A stretch of 45,542 nucleotides of DNA from assembly GCA_964540415.1 (NCBI GenBank), contig CAZIMM010000010.1:1-45542 (forward strand). The letters run 5' to 3'. The translations under genes were made by a program, and so were the position numbers. The first letter of the stretch is position 1; each line of letters opens with the position of its first letter. The notes beneath the pieces were generated by a model. The model saw only the letters and a list, made by a program, of their open reading frames with translations, did not search any database and was not told where the DNA came from. Origin of the DNA: CAZIMM01 sp964540415. Lineage in GTDB: Bacteria > Bacillota > Clostridia > Oscillospirales > Acutalibacteraceae. Shown piece by piece: positions 42,361 to 45,542 of this stretch.

Positions 42361-44616
42361 TTATTCGGGGATATCCAGTGAAAGCTGTTCGCCCGCGTCC
42401 TCCGCGCTGAGGAGTGCTCCCGCGGCGGGGAGATTTTTTGTTTTGTAGCGGTATGGCTTGGCAAAGCTTCCTTCAATATACGGGAGTATTTCTTCCACGC
42501 GCTGATTCTTTTTGAGCGTCATCACCGCGACGCCCTGCGAATCCTTTGTTGTTTTCGGCGCCACCGCTCCGGTGTTGAGCAAAAGATACCTGCCCGCGCT
42601 CGAGCGGATCACAAGCTCACAGTCGCTCTCAAGCTGCAAGACGGCGACAACCGGGGATTTGTCCGAAAACGCCTTGATGAGCTTCTTGCGGTTTGTCTTT
42701 GTTTCATAAGCCTTCAGGTCGATTTTTGCCGCCTTGCCGTTTTCAAAGAAGAACATAACATAGCCCGAATAATCCGATGTCACAACCATGCCGATGGTGG
42801 ACTCGTTTTCCTCCATGCCGAGCTTTGTTGGAACATAATCACCCAGGCTGCTTGCCTTTGTCTGCTCAAAATCGTTGACGCGGGACTTGTAAACCTGCAT
42901 TTTGTCCGTGAAGAACAGCAGCTCTTTTGCGTTCGAGCTTTCCATGGAAAGCAGCATACTGTCGCCCTCCTTGAACTTTTGATCTGCACTCATGCGCAGT
43001 GAGCTCGGCGATATCTTTTTGAAATAGCCGCTCTTTGTGAAGAACAGGTTCACGGCCTCGTCGGATATTTCCTCCTCCGGCGGGGTCTCGTCGCTTTCAT
43101 CGATATAAATTATCTCGCTTCTGCGCGGCTGGGCGTATTTTTCAATAACATCCTGCAGCTCGCCGACGATGATTTTCTTCACGCGGTTTTTGACTGCAAG
43201 GATATCCTCCATGTCCGCGATATCCTTTTCAAGGCTCTGAATGTCCTGCGTGCGCTTGAGAATATATTCCCGGTTGAGATGACGCAGCTTGATTTCCGCA
43301 ACATATTCAGCCTGCAGCTCGTCGATTCCGAAGCCGATCATCAAATTTGTGACAACCTCTTTTTCCTCCTCGGTGTTGCGGATGATGCGGATTGCCTTGT
43401 CAATGTCCAGAAGGATTTTTGCCAGACCGCGCAGGAGGTGAAGCCTGTCCTTGCTCTTTTTCAGTTCAAATGCAACCCTGCGGCGCACGCATTGTGTGCG
43501 GTAGGCTATCCATTCATCGAGAATTTCTCCGACACCTCTCACCTTGGGCGTGCCGTTGATGAGAATGTTGAAGTTGCAGGAAAAGCTGTCCTCAAGCGGT
43601 GTCATTTTGAAAAGCCGCTGCATGAGTCTTTCCGGGTCGGTCGAGCGTTTGAGGTCAATTGTGATTTTCAGTCCGGACTTGTCTGTCTCGTCGCGAATGT
43701 CGGAAATCTCCTTGAGCGCACCCGCCTTGACACGTTCAATGATCTTGTCGATTATTGCCTCGGCGGTGGTTGTGGGCGGTATTTCCGTGATGTCGATGCA
43801 GTTGTTCGCTTTGTCGAATGTGTATTTTGAGCGCACGCGCACACTGCCTCTGCCCGTGGCAAATATCTTTTCCAGCTCCTCGCGGTTATAAAGAATCTGC
43901 CCGCCGCCGCTGAAGTCAGGAGAGGTTATCGAGTCCGAAATCACGGAATCCGGGTCCTTGAGGCGCTCAATTGCCGCGCGGCAGACCTCCTCAAGATTGA
44001 ACGAGCAAATGGAGCTTGCCATGCCCACGGCGATGCCGGTGTTGGCGTTGACAAGAATGCTCGGGAATGTTACGGGAAGAAGGGTCGGCTCAAGCATGGT
44101 TGAATCGTAATTGTCTACGAAGTCAACCGTCTCCTTGTCAATATCTTTGAACAGCTCGGCGCAGATTCCGCTGAGTTTTGCCTCGGTGTACCTTGACGCC
44201 GCCCAGTACATATCTCTCGAATAAGCCTTGCCGAAGTTTCCCTTTGAGTCGACATAAGGGTGCAGCAACGCTTCGTAGCCCTTTGAAAGACGAACCATCG
44301 TGTCATAAATTGCGGCGTCGCCGTGCGGATTGAGCCGCATTGTGAAGCCGACGATGTTCGCGGACTTTGTTCTGCCTCCGGTGAGCAGACCCATTTTATA
44401 CATTGTGTAGAGTATTTTTCTGTGCGACGGCTTGAAGCCGTCAATCTCCGGAATGGCGCGTGACATGATAACGCTCATTGCATACGGCATATAGTTTACC
44501 TCGAGCGTATCGGTTATCGGTTGATTGACAACCTCGCCCGCACCGGGGATGTGAGCGTTCGCATCCACCGGCTCCGGTGCACTGTTTCCTTGCTTGTCTT
44601 TGGGCTTCCTTGCCAT
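42361..44616 (-). CDS. parC: DNA topoisomerase IV-like subunit A (ParC/GyrA family)
   Basis: This 751-residue protein is a type IIA topoisomerase A subunit. The breakage-reunion domain includes SRAIPEIDGFKPSHRKILY, NPHGDAAIYDTMVRL at 96-110 and the catalytic Tyr143 in AASRYTE. A coiled-coil follows near 400-480, then a short C-terminal beta domain from about 520. No canonical GyrA box (QRRGGKG) is visible, which favours a topoisomerase IV-type role, but gyrase A cannot be excluded without the second locus. Residue 101 (E. coli GyrA Ser83 position) is Ala, while the Asp87 equivalent (Asp105) is kept. The B subunit is not in this window. RBS AAAGGAC precedes the ATG; the gene is divergent from an XRE regulator. 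Confidence 0.88.
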   Translation of the reverse strand: MARKPKDKQGNSAPEPVDANAHIPGAGEVVNQPITDTLEVNYMPYAMSVIMSRAIPEIDGFKPSHRKILYTMYKMGLLTGGRTKSANIVGFTMRLNPHGDAAIYDTMVRLSKGYEALLHPYVDSKGNFGKAYSRDMYWAASRYTEAKLSGICAELFKDIDKETVDFVDNYDSTMLEPTLLPVTFPSILVNANTGIAVGMASSICSFNLEEVCRAAIERLKDPDSVISDSITSPDFSGGGQILYNREELEKIFATGRGSVRVRSKYTFDKANNCIDITEIPPTTTAEAIIDKIIERVKAGALKEISDIRDETDKSGLKITIDLKRSTDPERLMQRLFKMTPLEDSFSCNFNILINGTPKVRGVGEILDEWIAYRTQCVRRRVAFELKKSKDRLHLLRGLAKILLDIDKAIRIIRNTEEEKEVVTNLMIGFGIDELQAEYVAEIKLRHLNREYILKRTQDIQSLEKDIADMEDILAVKNRVKKIIVGELQDVIEKYAQPRRSEIIYIDESDETPPEEEISDEAVNLFFTKSGYFKKISPSSLRMSADQKFKEGDSMLLSMESSNAKELLFFTDKMQVYKSRVNDFEQTKASSLGDYVPTKLGMEENESTIGMVVTSDYSGYVMFFFENGKAAKIDLKAYETKTNRKKLIKAFSDKSPVVAVLQLESDCELVIRSSAGRYLLLNTGAVAPKTTKDSQGVAVMTLKKNQRVEEILPYIEGSFAKPYRYKTKNLPAAGALLSAEDAGEQLSLDIPE

Positions 44617-44640
44617 GTGTCTGTCCTTTCCTTTTTGCCT

Positions 44641-44670
44641 GTTGACAAGATGTCAACCGCATCGTATAAT
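44641..44670 (+). promoter_or_regulatory. Promoter with overlapping perfect dyad (putative operator)
   Basis: TTGACA (44642-44647), a 17-nt spacer and TATAAT (44665-44670) form a consensus promoter for the XRE gene. A perfect inverted repeat GTTGACA-AGA-TGTCAAC (44641-44657) covers the -35 box. A dimeric repressor bound there would block the promoter; autoregulation by the downstream XRE protein is the simplest inference, with possible effect on the divergent topoisomerase gene 25 bp away. Confidence 0.75.
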
Positions 44671-44699
44671 ACATACTGTAATATTTTGGGGGTGATTAT

Positions 44700-45362
44700 A
44701 TGTCAGTAACTGCCTTTTCGCAGCGTCTTTCGGAGCTGCGCAAGTCAAAAGGGCTCAGTCAGAAGCTCGCGGCTTCCAATCTCGGCGTGTCGCAGGCTTT
44801 GCTGTCACACTACGAAAAGGGTGTGCGCGAGTGCGGCCTTGATTTTCTCGTCCACGCCGCCGATTACTACGGTGTGACAACGGACTACCTGCTCGGAATC
44901 GGTGAAAGCAAGCACGGCGATTTGTCGCAGTATACCGCAGAGCCAATCTCAAAGGAAGAAAACGGCAACCTTCGAATGAAAACAATATTTCAGACGGCGG
45001 CATACCTCGTTGAAACCGTCAGCGTTGAGGACCTTGAATACGGCGACAAAATCAAATGGCTTTACGCTCTGGGAATATACAGAGTAATTATGGCCGGCCT
45101 AAACAACCGCAGAGTTTCACCGGAATGGATTGTGACGAGCAAATATTACGACTCCCAGATTTTTCAGGAGCTTACCATGTCAATTTACAGGCAGCTTTTC
45201 ATCCGCACGGACAGCAGCATTTCTCCCATGACAACCGACATCGGCGACCAAGCGCCGGCTTACCTGCAAACGCTCGTTGCCGAGTCCGAAAAATACATCG
45301 AGCTCAACATCGAGCGCCATTTTGCATCTATCAATAAAAAGATTCGGGAGGAAGGCGATTGA
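44700..45362 (+). CDS. XRE-family transcriptional regulator
   Basis: Residues 1-68 form a Cro/CI-type helix-turn-helix domain (FSQRLSELRKSKGLSQKLAASNLGVSQALLSHYEKG, ending in DYLLGIG as typical for clostridial XRE proteins). The remaining 150 residues are helical and unlike any domain I recognise; they may bind a ligand or mediate oligomers. RBS GGGGGTG precedes the ATG. The gene is divergent from the topoisomerase gene and has a perfect dyad over its own -35 box, which suggests autoregulation. No phage genes are adjacent within the window. Confidence 0.85.
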   Translation: MSVTAFSQRLSELRKSKGLSQKLAASNLGVSQALLSHYEKGVRECGLDFLVHAADYYGVTTDYLLGIGESKHGDLSQYTAEPISKEENGNLRMKTIFQTAAYLVETVSVEDLEYGDKIKWLYALGIYRVIMAGLNNRRVSPEWIVTSKYYDSQIFQELTMSIYRQLFIRTDSSISPMTTDIGDQAPAYLQTLVAESEKYIELNIERHFASINKKIREEGD

Positions 45363-45446
45363 CCTGAGGCTCGCGTCACTTGCTCACCGTCAGTTTACTT
45401 TGGGCGGAGAGAGTCGAACCCAATACGCCCAAAATTCTGGATTTTC

Positions 45447-45466
45447 CGCACACTTGTGCGTTTTTT
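45447..45466 (+). terminator. Candidate terminator of the XRE gene
   Basis: A short stem CGCAC/GTGCG with an ACTT loop is followed by TTTTTTG, about 85 bp after the stop codon. A further stem TTTGGGCG/CGCCCAAA (45399-45406 and 45426-45433) lies between the gene and this site. Confidence 0.55.
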
Positions 45467-45542
45467 GTCTTGTAATACGACAGTATAACCGCGCCAAAGA
45501 AACACCCAATTGCACGAAAACTTCAGTATTTTGGGTGCTTCG

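Noticed and set aside
45399..45433. tRNA gene on the minus strand near the window end
   Set aside because: Only a GGTTCGACTC-like T-loop is present; the T stem does not pair and no anticodon or acceptor arm can be drawn.

Overview
The window looks like chromosomal DNA of an uncultured Clostridia member, probably in the Oscillospirales/Ruminococcaceae area. The basis is strong AGGAGG-type ribosome binding sites, TTG and GTG starts, lipoproteins with Gram-positive style lipoboxes, a spore-cortex-lytic (SleB-type) gene, an Mrp/Nbp35 ATPase with an N-terminal cysteine cluster, and best family matches to clostridial proteins. A run of ten N at 38223-38232, a frameshifted transporter gene and a suspicious gene-gene junction near 28.03 kb indicate a draft, probably metagenome-derived assembly.

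Layout. (1) 0.2-5.0 kb: a promoter-led three-gene operon with a GH3-type acyl-adenylating enzyme, a secreted LCAT-like hydrolase whose lipase box carries Cys instead of Ser, and a neutral-ceramidase-like protein; it closes at a strong terminator. (2) 5.1-8.0 kb: an AT-richer vitamin B6 block, MocR/PdxR-like regulator plus pdxS-pdxT. The regulator has lost the PLP-binding lysine and its C-terminus. (3) 8.4-10.2 kb (minus): a long-chain acyl-CoA synthetase. (4) 10.5-26.5 kb (minus): one 16-kb gene for a secreted 5344-residue protein with an N-terminal Dcr2-like metallophosphoesterase, many FIVAR-like modules, three tandem ~385-residue macro-repeats, and no visible wall anchor. (5) 27.2-28.6 kb: a YfcC-type transporter and a SleB-type gene, both truncated at the same point where they meet head-on. 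(6) 28.6-31.6 kb: mnmE, an Mrp-type ATPase, and a small four-helix protein. (7) 31.6-34.6 kb: a repeat-rich intergenic zone, a surface beta-helix protein and tRNA-Gly(CCC). (8) 34.8-36.6 kb: two tandem paralogous lipoproteins. (9) 36.7-42.3 kb: a compact D-allose operon (alsA-alsC-alsE-alsK-alsB-rpiB). (10) 42.4-45.4 kb: a topoisomerase IV-like A subunit divergent from an XRE regulator, with a perfect dyad over the shared promoter.

How the genes work together. The clearest pathway is D-allose use: AlsB binds the sugar outside, AlsA/AlsC import it, AlsK makes allose 6-phosphate, RpiB isomerises it to allulose 6-phosphate, and AlsE epimerises that to fructose 6-phosphate. PdxS/PdxT form a complete ribose-5-phosphate dependent PLP synthase. 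The GH3/hydrolase/ceramidase operon joins an enzyme family that forms acyl amides or esters with two hydrolase families that can break them. That pairing, and the giant phosphoesterase-repeat protein, are the least explained parts of the window.
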